NCBI GenBank assembly: GCA_009829735.1
Contig: CM020620.1
Span: 28,986,951 to 29,050,950 of the forward strand
Source: Pyropia yezoensis
Lineage: Eukaryota > Rhodophyta > Bangiophyceae > Bangiales > Bangiaceae
DNA: 64,000 bases
Reading direction: 5' to 3'
Position 1 is the stretch's first letter. The number at the start of each line of letters is the position of its first letter. Position numbers and translations under genes: made by a program. The notes beneath the pieces were generated by a model. It had not been told where the DNA came from. It did not search any database and worked only from the letters and a program-made list of their open reading frames with translations. Of this stretch, positions 32,792 to 43,779 are shown piece by piece.

Positions 32792-33260
32792 TGTGGCAAA
32801 AACCACCTACACACACGACACCCAAGTTGGGGCGGTGTACAAGGGCTGCCTCCCGTGTCGGGGGAACCGGAAGAAGTGCAAGTCGCACACACTCTGTCCC
32901 TGTTGTGGGGCAAACCCCCCACTGACAAACAAGAGGATGGTGTGTGGTCCAACAGTTTCTTGGTCGGGACGGGGACGCAGGGCCAAGCCCCGCTGTCCCT
33001 CCCCTTATCCCCTCAGGGTCCCCTCAGAATCTCGCCACTCAGAATCTCCCACCCCAGCACCTGCCCACCGGGCCACACGAAAATTCAAGACGATAAATGC
33101 AGAAAACCCTCAAATCCAAGTTGGATTTACAACTAAGCTAACTATCCCAAACTTAGGGAATATAGACCCAAATGCAGGGGGAGGAACGGATCAGGCTAGT
33201 GGCCTGCCGCCCCTTGCATGGCACGTGTTGCCCCCCTACCTGGGGTTCAATACTGCCACA
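32792..33260 (-). repeat. A1 3' LTR
   Basis: 469 bp with short inverted ends TGTGGCA / TGCCACA. It contains the palindrome AAATCCAA-G-TTGGATTT (33112-33128) and CCCAA-G-TTGGG (32821-32831). A purine-rich tract (GGAGAGGGGAG on the minus strand, about 33261-33272) adjoins it as the plus-strand primer site. Confidence 0.95.
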
Positions 33261-33598
33261 CTCCCCTCTCCTTAGTTCCGACCGACCCGGTCGGCCCTGT
33301 GAGGGGGTGCGTAAACGCACGTCTCGGCGTTGGGGGCGCGACTTACTGTCCCCCCTTGAGTACGTAACGCGGATGTGGAGGCGGTCACGTTGGCCGCCCC
33401 TCTCCTCAAGCTTGCCCACTCGGCAGCTTGCTCTCCCCGGTTCACACTTCACCTTCACCACCACCTCCCCTTCACCTTCCACGGGGCCGCCCCACGCTGG
33501 GGAGGCCACCCGTCTACCGACGATCCGAGTCCCCCTCAACTCGAGGCGGGTCTCGTGCCGCCGTAGCCAGGGCGTCTCTCCCCAACTTGGGGAGAGCC

Positions 33599-35398
33599 AT
33601 GGCGCCCCCGGGGGTGGAGACTGACTCTCTTGATGAACGTATGGAGGACACCTCCTACGGTGACGCGCCCGCCGGGACTTCCGGCGGGGGCTCCGCGATC
33701 GCTCCGGGGGATGGGACTCCCGCGTCACCCAGCTTTGGGTTGACGGCGGGATCTCCCCCGGAGGCGGGACAAGTTGTCCCGCGTGAGGCCTTGGGGCGGT
33801 GGTTTTACCCCTCTTGGCCTCTATATGAGGAGGGGTTGACTGTTCTTCGCTGTGGCCGACTTGGCGCAGCGATGGGTCGGGTATGGGACCGCCTACGGGA
33901 GAAGTGTCCCCGTAGGGTCGGGTTCCCTGCCGGCTTCAGGACGGACCAGTTTGCCTTCCTGGACGACGAGGAGGTCGAAGACATACAGCGGGCCAAGGCC
34001 ATGGTGGACCGCGGGGGAACTATCCCGGGTCCCGGCGACTTGCCGACCTTTACTTGGGACGCGGTGGCAACTCGCCCCCCGTACCTTCACGAGGCTGATC
34101 CGCACACTCATCACTTTGATGTGCGGATGGAGAAGGACTTCCGGCGAGGTCCCTACTTGGTGACCTCGGCTCAACTTGAGTTCCCTCAGCAGTCTGCTGC
34201 CAGTAAGGATCAGTACTATCCGAAGAAGCCCGAGTGGTGGCCTCAAGTTGAGGTCCCCTACGGGTTCCCGGCGTTGCTAACACGGTTGCTTGACCACTTT
34301 GGCACCGTCATGTTGACGGCTGGCCCTGATCACCTGGTGTGGGCCATGTTGGCCACCCAGTGGCTCCTCGAGGTCATGTCGACCTGGGTGTCTTGTGTTC
34401 AGCGGCGGGGGATGCTCTGGCATCTCCCCCTCCGGCTTATCCAAGGTTTGGAACAGCTCACCCCTCAGCTAGTTGCTGAGGGGTGCTCATCAGGACAACT
34501 CACTCTACTTGAGGAGATGCTCCGCCTCCACAAGTTTATCGAGTAGGAGAGCATTGAGCACAAGTTGCGCCGCCCCACTCGTGGGCCCAAGGACGATGGC
34601 GCACTTCGCCAGTTCGTGTGGGTCGCTCGTGAACTTCACGACGGCCGTGTGGTCCTACGAGAGGGGTTGGGCATCGGGGACTACCCGTATGCCCCGGGGG
34701 TGGATCGCCACACTGCGCCACCCCCGGACAAGGCCATAGTGATGGCCGTGCCTTCTCATGATGACCACATGACTCAACCCACTGCGGGGGCCCCGAGTAG
34801 GGGTCGCAGTTACACCCGGGTCCCGCCACCTCGGCGTGCCCCTCCACTTTTTCCTGTCCCCTACCAGCCGCACGGGGACATCCCGATTAGCGTGGCCGTT
34901 GAGTCGTCCACCCCGGTGTCCCCCAACTTGGGGGCGACCCTCCTGACGGTATACCCCAAGTTGGTGTTACCGCCCACGCCTCTAACCTCAGAGATGATGA
35001 TCACCACGTTGGTGCGCACCATTTCCTGGTTGGCCGCGTCGACCGCAACCCTTCAAAGTTCCGAGACTCCTCAACTTGAGGAGCGCGTTCGTACTGCAGT
35101 GGCGACCGCGAGTTGCGAGTCGGTGGAGGAGTTTATGACGGCCGAGTTGGCTCGCATCGGGGCTATTATGCCCCAGCCAGCCCCACTTGGGCGTGGCAAA
35201 CGTCGCGCGAGCCGGGCATACTCGCCTCCTCGCCGTCGTCGCCGACACTCGCGGCGCTCTCCCTCCGTGTCGGAAGACGAGTTGTCTTACTCCGTCTCGG
35301 AGTCCTCGACTCCGTCAGAGTCGGAGTCGGTCCGGCGTCTGCGTCGCCAACTTGCGCGCAGGACTAAACAGAAGGGCAGCCGCGGTCGTCGCCACTAG
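33599..35398 (+). mobile_element. A1 opposite-strand accessory frame region
   Basis: A long plus-strand coding region, antisense to A1, between integrase and the 3' LTR. It opens at ATG 33599 with MAPPGVETDSLDERMEDTSYG-type sequence preceded by a C/T-rich stretch (33435-33490). The middle is a globular-looking, Trp- and Leu-rich part (VEVPYGF, LATQWLLEVMSTW). The end is an Arg/Ser-rich SR-like tail (SPPRRRRRHSRRSPS). A2 carries the same region in the same relative place, and family B has a distantly similar one. No known family recognised. It forms part of the fossil element. Confidence 0.75.
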
Positions 35399-35689
35399 CG
35401 CGACCGTGAGGGGCGCGGCGGTTCCGACTTGGAGCCCCCGGCCCCGCCGACTGGTGGGGAGCGTTATCGCCGTGGGTCTCGCCGCTCGCCTCTACGTGAG
35501 GGCGAGGGCGGTGGGGTTGGAGAGTCCAGCATGCATGCCTAGTTGGCAGCTGCCTTGGTTGTGAGAGTGTGAGGGTTAGGGCTGAGTTAAATGCCACTCT
35601 GCGTACCACTTCGACTTGAAGCACTCTCTTGGCACTGCTACTCGGCCTTCCCTCACGTTGAGGGAGGGCTATTAGGGTCTATCTCATTC

Positions 35690-37000
35690 CGGGCACAGTA
35701 AGCCCGGACCTTCTCAGCGGGAAGGTCCTCCACATACTCCCACGTATCATCCTTGGCTTTGTAGCCAAACCAACGGACCCTCAACATGAGGCGGTCAGTG
35801 TCCTCATCCCAGCCGTGGTCGATGAACTTATCGAACACATACTCCTGCGGGCCCTGTTTGGCCGCAGGCAGTGAGGGGAGGCGCCACGCTTCCAACGCAC
35901 GCGCCCACGCTGGGTCGCCTGCAGGCGGTGGTGCAACTTTGACCACGTCCTGTCCGTTCGCTGTGCGGACCCCATCGTCACTTTCGATGGTGAAGCGCCG
36001 CCCATCAGTACGAAGGACCTGGTACGGCCCCTTCGTCTGGAATACCAACTTACCCCCAGTTGGGGTGTGGGAGTGGACCAGTACCCAGTCACTCTGCTCG
36101 GGGACATGCTTAGCATTGCGCACCTTCTTGTCAAAGGTACGCTTATAGCGCTTTTGTGCTTTGTCCATCTCAGCCCTGACGTTAGGGATGAGGTTTTCAA
36201 GCCTAGCAGCGAACTCCGCCTTACTCTCAGTAGGAGTAGGCGTACTGCCACCATCCTCCCCAGTTGGGAGCGGCCGCCGCACGGCAATAGACCGCACGCG
36301 ACGGGGGGTCACAAAAGCGAGGGGTACTTCCCCGGTAGATGAGTGAACCTGCGAATTGTAGGCAGTGGTAAGAATAGAAATGTATTGGTCCCACGTTTTC
36401 ACATGCTCACTCACATAGTGGCGCAGCTGCCGAACAATAGTTTTGTTGAAGCGCTCCACCTGCCCATTAGTTTGTGGGTGGTAGGGGGTGGCATAATTTG
36501 CCTTAACCCCCAACATATCCAGCACTCCCTGAAACAGTACAGACGCAAATTGCGGTTCATTGTCCGATAGTGTACTATCCAGAATGCCATACGCGGCAAC
36601 CCAGTGATCTAGGAAGGCTGACACGACCGACATGGCCGTGATCTCTGCCAGTGGGATCGCTCGCGTAAGTTTCGTGAAGCGGTCACAGATGACCAGGAGG
36701 TACTGGTTGCCCTCCTCGGTCACTGGCAGTGGCCCAAGGATGTCCATCGCCAACGCGGCAAAGGACTCCTTGGCCGGGAACAATAGCATAGCCGTAGTAG
36801 GCCGCCGTTCCATCAGACGGTTCTGTGCACAACTTGTGCAGGCAGCCACCCAACTGTAGATGTCCACCACCATGGACGGCCAGTAGTACCTGGTCCTCAG
36901 GGTCTGGTACAGTTTACTAGACCCCAGGTGTCCACCCGTGGGAGCGTTATGCTCCCTCTCAAGGATACTGTCCTTGAGGGATGCGGGGATGACAAGTTGT
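35690..37000 (-). mobile_element. A1 integrase with C-terminal chromodomain
   Basis: The zinc-binding HHCC part (GGHLGSSKLY, CTSCAQNR), the catalytic core with LSDNEPQFAS and HPQTNGQVERF, and a C-terminal chromodomain (LMLRVRWFGYKAKDDTWEYV) place the element among Ty3/gypsy chromoviruses. Chromodomains of this group are known to steer integration toward particular chromatin. Confidence 0.92.
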
Positions 37001-37249
37001 TCGGTCCCCTGGAATACCCCCCTCCTCATGAGGAGGCCATCGTCTCCCAGAAAGAACCGCGTCTCCGCCACTGTATCCAGTGTATCCCTCTGCGACTTGC
37101 AGAAGGGATCCTCGGCCTGGGCCTTCCACCTCGTCCAGGGACAGGGGCAAGTACTTCTTGTTCCCTGGCGCCTCGGGGTTCAACACCTGACCCGAGCGCG
37201 TGACTACCCCTACGATGGGGATGTCCTCATCGACTGGGTTAGTGTCCAG

Positions 37250-38650
37250 CCCCTCGGTAGGTACCCGAGAAAGGCCGTCGGCAAGGGCGTGTTGCCTGCC
37301 AGGTCGGTACTCAATATCAAAGTTGAAGGGTGCCAGTCGCACCCTCCACCGGTTGAGACGAGTGTTCGTACAGTCCGTCTTGAAGATGAACTGCAACGCG
37401 CGGTGGTCACAGCGGATGAGGAACTTCTCACCCTCTAGGTAGTGACGAAGTGACGTCACCGCCCACACCACTGCGAGTCCTTCCAACTCGGTGACTCCGT
37501 AGTTCTTCTCGGCCGAGCTCAGCCCCTTGCTGAAGTATCCTACCGGCAAGTACTCCTTGTCCGGCTGCTGCTGAAGCAACACACAACCAAGTTGGTCGTA
37601 ACTAGCGTCCACATCCAGGATGTAGTGGCCTCCCAACCTGGGAATAGCCAGGATAGGGGGCTTCAGCAGAAGGTCCCGAAGAGTCTCAAAGGATTCCTGC
37701 TCCACCCAACTTGGGGGAGGCAGGTTCTTCGGTAGCGTTGAGCTCACTAACTCATTCAACGGCTTCGCCACCTTGGCGAAGCCCTTGGTGAAGCGTCGGT
37801 ACACGTTACACATCCCGAGGAAGCTCCTCATCTGGGTCTGGGTCCGGGGGTACTGAGCCTTACGGATGGCCCTCAAGTTCTTCTCGTTGACACTGAGACG
37901 CCCCGGACGGACAACATGTCCCAAGGATTCCACCTCTTGAGCGAAGAGGTGGCACTTACTCGCCTTCAGTGACACACCGGCGTCAGCAAGTAGCTTGAAC
38001 ACCTGGCCAAGATGGCCAATGTGTTCCTCCGGACTTCGGGAGAACACAATGATATCGTCTAGGTACACGAGACAGATCTGCCACCGTACTCCGGCCAGAA
38101 TCATGTCGATAGCGCGCTGGAAAGTTGCCGGCGCGTTACACAGGCCAAACGGTAGACGCTTGCACTGGTAGGTACCACAGTGACAGGTAAAGGTAGTTTT
38201 ATGCCTGTCCTCCAGGGCAATGGGAATTTGCCAGTACCCCGCGTTACAGTCCAGGGTAGAGAACACGTTCGCCCCCCTCAGAGAGTCCAGACAGTCGTCC
38301 ATCCTAGGTATCGAATAACTGTCCTTCACCGTGCTCTCGTTGAGCATACAGTAGTCGATACAGAACCGGGGGGTCCCATCAACTTTGGGGACGATAACCA
38401 CCGGACTTGCCCACTCGGCGTTACTGGCCTCGATCACATCGAGGGCCTTCATGCGAGCAACTTGCTCCTTAACGAGGGCCCTTGAACGGGGCCCTCCCCT
38501 ATACGGTTGTTGGCGTATAGGGGGTGCACCGGGCTTCAACTCGATCCGGTGTTGGGTAGCTCTCATGAGTCCCAATTGACCATCCCACAACTTGTGATAT
38601 TGGTCCAAGAGGCGTTCAACTTGAACCCTCAACCTGGGTGGAACACCCTC
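37250..38650 (-). mobile_element. A1 reverse transcriptase and RNase H
   Basis: RT motifs include RFCIDYCMLNE, FSTLDCNAGYWQIPI, the YLDD catalytic box (near 38050) and FLGMCNVYRRF. RNase H follows with DVDASYDQLGCVL, TELEGLAVVWA and RPGRQHALADGLSR. The order RT-RNase H-INT is typical of Ty3/gypsy. Confidence 0.93.
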
Positions 38651-39129
38651 CATGCTCAAATGGGGCCGAGGAGAGGCGGCCGACTTGGCTTGATGCTTCT
38701 CCTTTCCGGACTTCGGGTCGCTACTCGCGCCCGCGTTGAGGGTGACCGCTACTACCGGTCCCTCATGTGGGTCGATATAGCCGAACTTGGCTCCCGACTT
38801 GAAGTACTTGGGCGACGAGCTCAGGTTCATCACCTGGATCCTCCACGAGACTCCGGCTGTGGAGTCCATCGTGCCCAGGGCAACATGCACTTGGTGCTTG
38901 CGAGCAAGACGGGGGTAAGGGTGCACCAACCCGTTCCCCGTATAATCAGTTACAACATCAACGTGCGCCACCGAGTTGCGGGGCAACGTGACTCTACGGG
39001 CTAAACGCAGGGTAGCAGTAAACTCTTCCCTCACAGAGCAAACAAGCTTCGACTGTGAGACTGTCACAGGAGCCACAGACTTTCCCTTACCAAGGATGGG
39101 AATAGTCTCCCCATTCATCAACGTGACTC

Positions 39130-40200
39130 AGTACTCAGGGCCACAAATCAAAGCCACTTGTGTTACGACATGAGGGGTACCCAGAAGCAGGGGTACCGAT
39201 ATATTCTCAACTGCACCATAGGTCACGTCGACCTCATGGGTCCCCAACCTAGTTGGTAGGGTCACGGCACCAACGATGGGAAGTACCCCACCATTGATAT
39301 CGATCAGATGGTCCGCTTTAGACCCCCAGCGTTGGAGCTTCATCTCCTTTGGTAATAGCGACTTGCGTATCAAGGAGGCTCCTGACCCGGTGTCAAGTAC
39401 GATACGGGCACAACAGGCGCGGCCAGGGGCAAGTTGCACCCGTCCAGCCACCTGGAAGTTCTCACCCGTCAGCACCGCGATGACCCGACGTGGGTTTACG
39501 TTCTTGGGGAGTCCTACCCGAGGTGGGCGGACTCCCCTAGGTCGCCGCAGTATCCGGCACGGTTGGTTCGTCCTCTTGACCCACTTGGCCGAGGCGGCCG
39601 TTGTGAGCTTCGGACGGCCAGCTCCAACGGTCATTCGTTTCCCGCCGACTTGGCGTCCGAATCGGAGGACGAAGGGGAAAACGATGAGTCCGAGGACGAC
39701 GTGTCCGCTCCCTTCGCCGAGGGTGTGGTGACCGCCACCACCGGTCAAAACCCACCCTCGCGGCGTGAGCGTACTTCGTTCGTAGCCGACTTCCTACTCG
39801 CATTCCTAACAAGTTGTTGGATGCGTTTACGCAACTTGGGGCAATCATATGCCCAGTGTCCATCGGAGTTGCAGTTCCAACACCGATTGTCAGTTCCCGG
39901 AGGGGTCTTCCCGACTGGGGAAGACGAAGAGGTACCATGGGAAGTTCCCACGGCAGCTACCACCCTTTCCTTGCGGATTCGGCGCGCCGCCCTCAGCTCT
40001 CTGGCCTGGCGCGCCTCCTCGCGTTCCTTGGCCAACGCGGCCTGACGCTCCTGGCGTTGTTCCTCCCGCAATTTGCGGTAGGCCTCACCTCTGCGGTAGG
40101 CGAACCTAGCCAACTCGGCCAGGGTCGCCCGGGCAGTGTTAAGCTCCCGAGTCTCCATCCGGACTGACCAATGGAGTCCCTCCACAAACCGACTCTTCAC
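39130..40200 (-). mobile_element. A1 gag (zinc knuckle) and aspartic protease
   Basis: The gag part is short and basic, with one CX2CX4HX4C knuckle (CWNCNSDGHWAYDC, near 39847-39888). The protease carries the LDTGSGAS active-site motif. Only a brief leader separates this from the 5' LTR; a usual capsid domain is not recognised in either A copy. Confidence 0.8.
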
Positions 40201-40422
40201 CACAGCTTGTGGATGAAAAAACCCACAAAGATTGTTGAGCTTACGGACGGAGTATTCAAATGCACTGAAATACGTGCGTCACCCGTGTACTCCCCGGACG
40301 ACGGGGGGTCCGAACTAGCCATGTTGGCTGACGATCCGTATGACACGGTCCAGGTCCACCGTTCCTCTGAGACAGAGGGCCCCCTACACCCGGGTGCACC
40401 CGGAGGTAAAGTTTACCTCTGT

Positions 40423-40439
40423 CCCCTGCTGCTCCACCA
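40423..40439 (-). other. A1 primer-binding site
   Basis: It reads TGGTGGAGCAGCAGGGG in element sense, two bases inside the 5' LTR end. Its plus strand looks like a tRNA 3' terminus, with acceptor CTGCTCC, discriminator A and CCA. The same 17 bases occur in A2 and B1. Confidence 0.7.
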
Positions 40440-40441
40440 AA

Positions 40442-40909
40442 TGTGGCAAAAACCTCTCGCACACACGGCACCAAAGTTGGGGCGGTGTACAAGGGCTGCC
40501 TCCCGTGTCGGGGGAACCGGAAGAAGTGCAAGTCGCTTACACTCTATCCCTGTTGTGGGGCAAACCCCCACTGACAAACAAGAGGATGGTGTGTGGTCCA
40601 ACAGTTTCTTGGTCGGGACGGGGAAGCAGGGCCAAGCCCCGCTGTCCCTCCCCTTATCCCCTCAGGGTCCCCTCAGAATCTCGCCACTCAGAATCTCCCA
40701 CCCCAGCACCTGCCCACCGGGCCACACGAAAATTCAAGACGATAAATGCAGAAAACCCTCAAATCCAAGTTGGATTTACAACTAAGCTAACTATCCCAAA
40801 CTTAGGGAATATAGACCCAAATGCAGGGGGAGGAACGGATCAGGCTAGTGGCCTGCCGCCCCTTGCATGGCACGTGTTGCCCCCCTACCTGGGGGTCAAT
40901 ACTGCCACA
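40442..40909 (-). repeat. A1 5' LTR (468 bp)
   Basis: It begins TGTGGCAGTATTG in element sense and ends TTTTTGCCACA. It is almost identical to the A2 5' LTR (43076-43543) and shares variants with it that neither 3' LTR has. Confidence 0.95.
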
Positions 40910-40914
40910 GCTCC

Positions 40915-42936
40915 GGCGGCGGGTTCCGCGGAGGAGAACTTGGGTGTTCGTGCCCCTCTCCTGCCTCCGGTTCCTCGGGTGTCGGCGCGGACGCCGGTCG
41001 TTTCGGCGGAGGAGGTGGATCAAGTGCCCCCGGCTCCGGCGTCGCGCCTGGTCGAGATCCCCCCAGTGGGTCTCCCGAAGATGCTTCTCGGTCATGATCC
41101 CCTGGCGACCCGGCGCAACTCCACAGTGGTCGGGAACGCCAGCGCGGTTCGGTGCCAGCAGGACTGCCTGGCCATCTGGCGTAAGGAGTTCCAGCGCGGG
41201 GTCTTGACCGGGATGGACAAGACGCGCCTGTACATGGCGGACCAGATGCGCCTGGCTCAAGACCACTCCCAGAGCTTTTCCGGTTCGTCTTGGGTTGCCC
41301 GCCTCGAGGAACTCCCCTTTGCGCTGGTCCTGAATCTTCTCTTGAACGAGCGCCGAGTGTCTGCGTCCGTGCTCCGGTGGCCGGAGGAAGAGGATTACGT
41401 CCGCCGGACTCTCAAGGTTTGGGACGAGGCGCTCAAGGGACCGGGGAACACTTGACCTGTGATCCCCGTCCGAAGATGGTCCCTCTGGAGTCGCCCTTCT
41501 TGACCCCGAGATACTTCATGTTGTCGCCGGCGCGGGAGCAAGCCGAGCGGCGGGGGCGCCAGCGGGACTACATCGTGAGCAGCAAACACCAAGAGTTATG
41601 GAAGCTGGACAAGGCCAACTGGGCGGCGTACTACCCCAAGGTCATCGCGCAGCAGCATGAAGTCGAGATCCCGGTCGGGTTCGTGCCGTCAAGCATCCCC
41701 TTCACCTGGTACTTCCTGGACGCTCTCACCCAGGCTTCGATCAAGGGCTTCTTCCACTCGATCCCGTGCATGATGTACACCTCCGAGATGAGGGTCTTGG
41801 CTGCCAACCACTGGCTTCATGAGGTCTTGGTATCCGACCGGCTCTGGCTTCTCTCGGACCTGATGATGGTCTGGATTATCGAGAAGCTGACCGTCGACTT
41901 TTTGTGCAGCCAGGATGTGGAGTACAAGGAACTCTTCCATGCGATGATCGACTTCCGGCGTCAGCTCCCGCTGCACGACCGGACATTCTTGAGCTCGATC
42001 GCCAACCAAAATAGTCCGCGTCGAGATGGCTCGGGTTGGGTGCAGGTGGTCTACCAGACTTCTCCAGCCAAGGTGCAGCTTCCGCCGGTACAAGAGTCGG
42101 GGTGGGCTGCGGCGGTCGGTCGGGCGTCTGCAAGTGATTCAAGTTTTTCCCTTTCCTCCTGCTGCACCGGTAGCTTCGCCTTCGCCGTCGCCGGCGCATG
42201 CGCGCCAGGCCCTTCCTGCACCGGTGCTTCAGGCTCCTCCGGCACCACGCTTGCCTGCTGCGGCTCTTGGCGTTGCTCCCGGCGGTAACCTCCGGTCGCC
42301 TACTACTCCGGCCGCTCCTCCTCGTGCGACTCCCACGGCTGGTGGCGGCTCGGTGCCCACTTTTGAGTTGGGTACTCCTGCTTCCGGCATCGGTGCTAGC
42401 CGTCCGGATGTGGCGTCCTCGGGTCGGCTTTAGATTCCGGCGCCGACGCTACGCCTTTCCCGCGTCCGGGTGCCCGATTGGTACGTGACTCAAGGTGGCC
42501 CGGCGTGCGACCGGTACGACGTGGGCATGATCGAGGATCAGCTGGGCCGACTTCCGGTGCAGGTTGAGGGCGTCGGGTCTTCCTTGGTGCTGGGCACGTA
42601 TGCCAGCGTCTTGAACGACGTGGTCGACCAGGTGTTTGCTTGTGCGGACAGCGGTCTGATGTCGGACAGTCCGGTGGTTGGTGAGCTCCTTGCGACCTTG
42701 ACCCGGCATGGCTTGGCCCAGCGCTGGTCAGGGACCTTCGCGAGATTCCAGGAGCGTCGCCGGGGGTACTTGGAGTACTGGGAGCGCCCGGCGATCGCTA
42801 GCGCTGCTCCGTTAGCGGAGTACGTCGAGGCGTCTCGACCGCCGTACTACGTCATCCGGTCATCCTCGGGGTCCCGTCGTGGTGCTGGTCAGGAGCTGGA
42901 GGATGCCCCCGCGGCGCAGCGCGCGCGCCGGGAGTA
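40915..42936 (+). mobile_element. B2 opposite-strand accessory frame, main part
   Basis: The plus-strand region resuming the B2 antisense frame after A1. It matches the B1 minus-strand region 51541-53658 segment by segment: VRAPLLPPVPRVS, YYPKVIAQQHEVEIPVGFVP, AANHWLHEVLVSDRLWLL, KLTVDFLCSQD, and VGMIEDQLGRLP. It has no recognised family. It is broken (a few interruptions), as expected for a fossil. Confidence 0.75.
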
Positions 42937-43075
42937 ATACCTGAAAGCAAGGAAGGTAGGAGCCAAGGGTGAAGCGAGGAGGAAAGAGGCGGAGAGAAGG
43001 GTTGCTCGAACGGGTGCTTGCTTGTTTTCTAGTAGTTCCCATCTTGTAGTGCTTGTTTCCTTGATACACCGCTCC

Positions 43076-43543
43076 TGCGGCAGTATTGACCCCCAGGTAG
43101 GGGGGCAACACGTGCCATGCAAGGGGCGGCAGGCCACTAGCCTGATCCGTTCCTCCCCCTGCATTTGGGTCTATATTCCCTAAGTTTGGGATAGTTAGCT
43201 TAGTTGTAAATCCAACTTGGATTTGAGGGTTTTCTGCATTTATCGTCTTGAATTTTCGTGTGGCCCGGTGGGCAGGTGCTGGGGTGGGAGATTCTGAGTG
43301 GCGAGATTCTGAGGGGACCCTGAGGGGATAAGGGGAGGGACAGCGGGGCTTGGCCCTGCTTCCCCGTCCCGACCAAGAAACTGTTGGACCACACACCATC
43401 CTCTTGTTTGTCAGTGGGGGTTTGCCCCACAACAGGGATAGAGTGTAAGCGACTTGCACTTCTTCCGGTTCCCCCGACACGGGAGGCAGCCCTTGTACAC
43501 CGCCCCAACTTTGGTGCCGTGTGTGCGAGAGGTTTTTGCCACA
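43076..43543 (+). repeat. A2 5' LTR (468 bp)
   Basis: It begins TGCGGCAGTATTG and ends TTTTTGCCACA. It is followed by the shared primer-binding site TGGTGGAGCAGCAGGGG at 43546-43562. Confidence 0.95.
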
Positions 43544-43779
43544 TTTGGTGGAGCAGCAGGGGACAGAGGTAAACTTTACCTCCGGGTGCACCCGGGTGTA
43601 GGGGGCCCTCTGTCTCAGAGGAACGGTGGACCTGGACCGTGTCATACGGATCGTCAGCCAACATGGCTAGTTCGGACCCCCCGTCGTCCGGGGAGTACAC
43701 GGGTGACGCACGTATTTCAGTGCATTTGAATACTCCGTCCGTAAGCTCAACAATCTTTGTGGGTTTTTTCATCCACAAG

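Larger units (their letters stand above)
32792..40909 (-). mobile_element. A1: Ty3/gypsy chromodomain LTR element, family A, complete length (8118 bp)
   Basis: A fossil element bounded by two ~469 bp LTRs with TGTGGCA...TGCCACA ends and flanked by the 5 bp duplication GCTCC (32787-32791 and 40910-40914). Minus-strand order: 5' LTR, primer-binding site, short gag with zinc knuckle, protease, reverse transcriptase, RNase H, integrase, chromodomain, then a plus-strand accessory frame, purine tract and 3' LTR. It sits inside the accessory frame of B2. It looks full length but is broken in a few places (about two to four). Its LTRs differ at roughly a dozen sites by eye (~2-3%), which suggests a fairly recent insertion. 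The gag part is compact in both A copies. Confidence 0.92.

Noticed and set aside
40340-41455. 371-codon plus-strand frame running through the A1 5' LTR into B2
   Set aside because: It is a read-through of LTR sequence into the B2 accessory frame; the LTR portion appears identically inverted at 42860-43645 and is not a gene.
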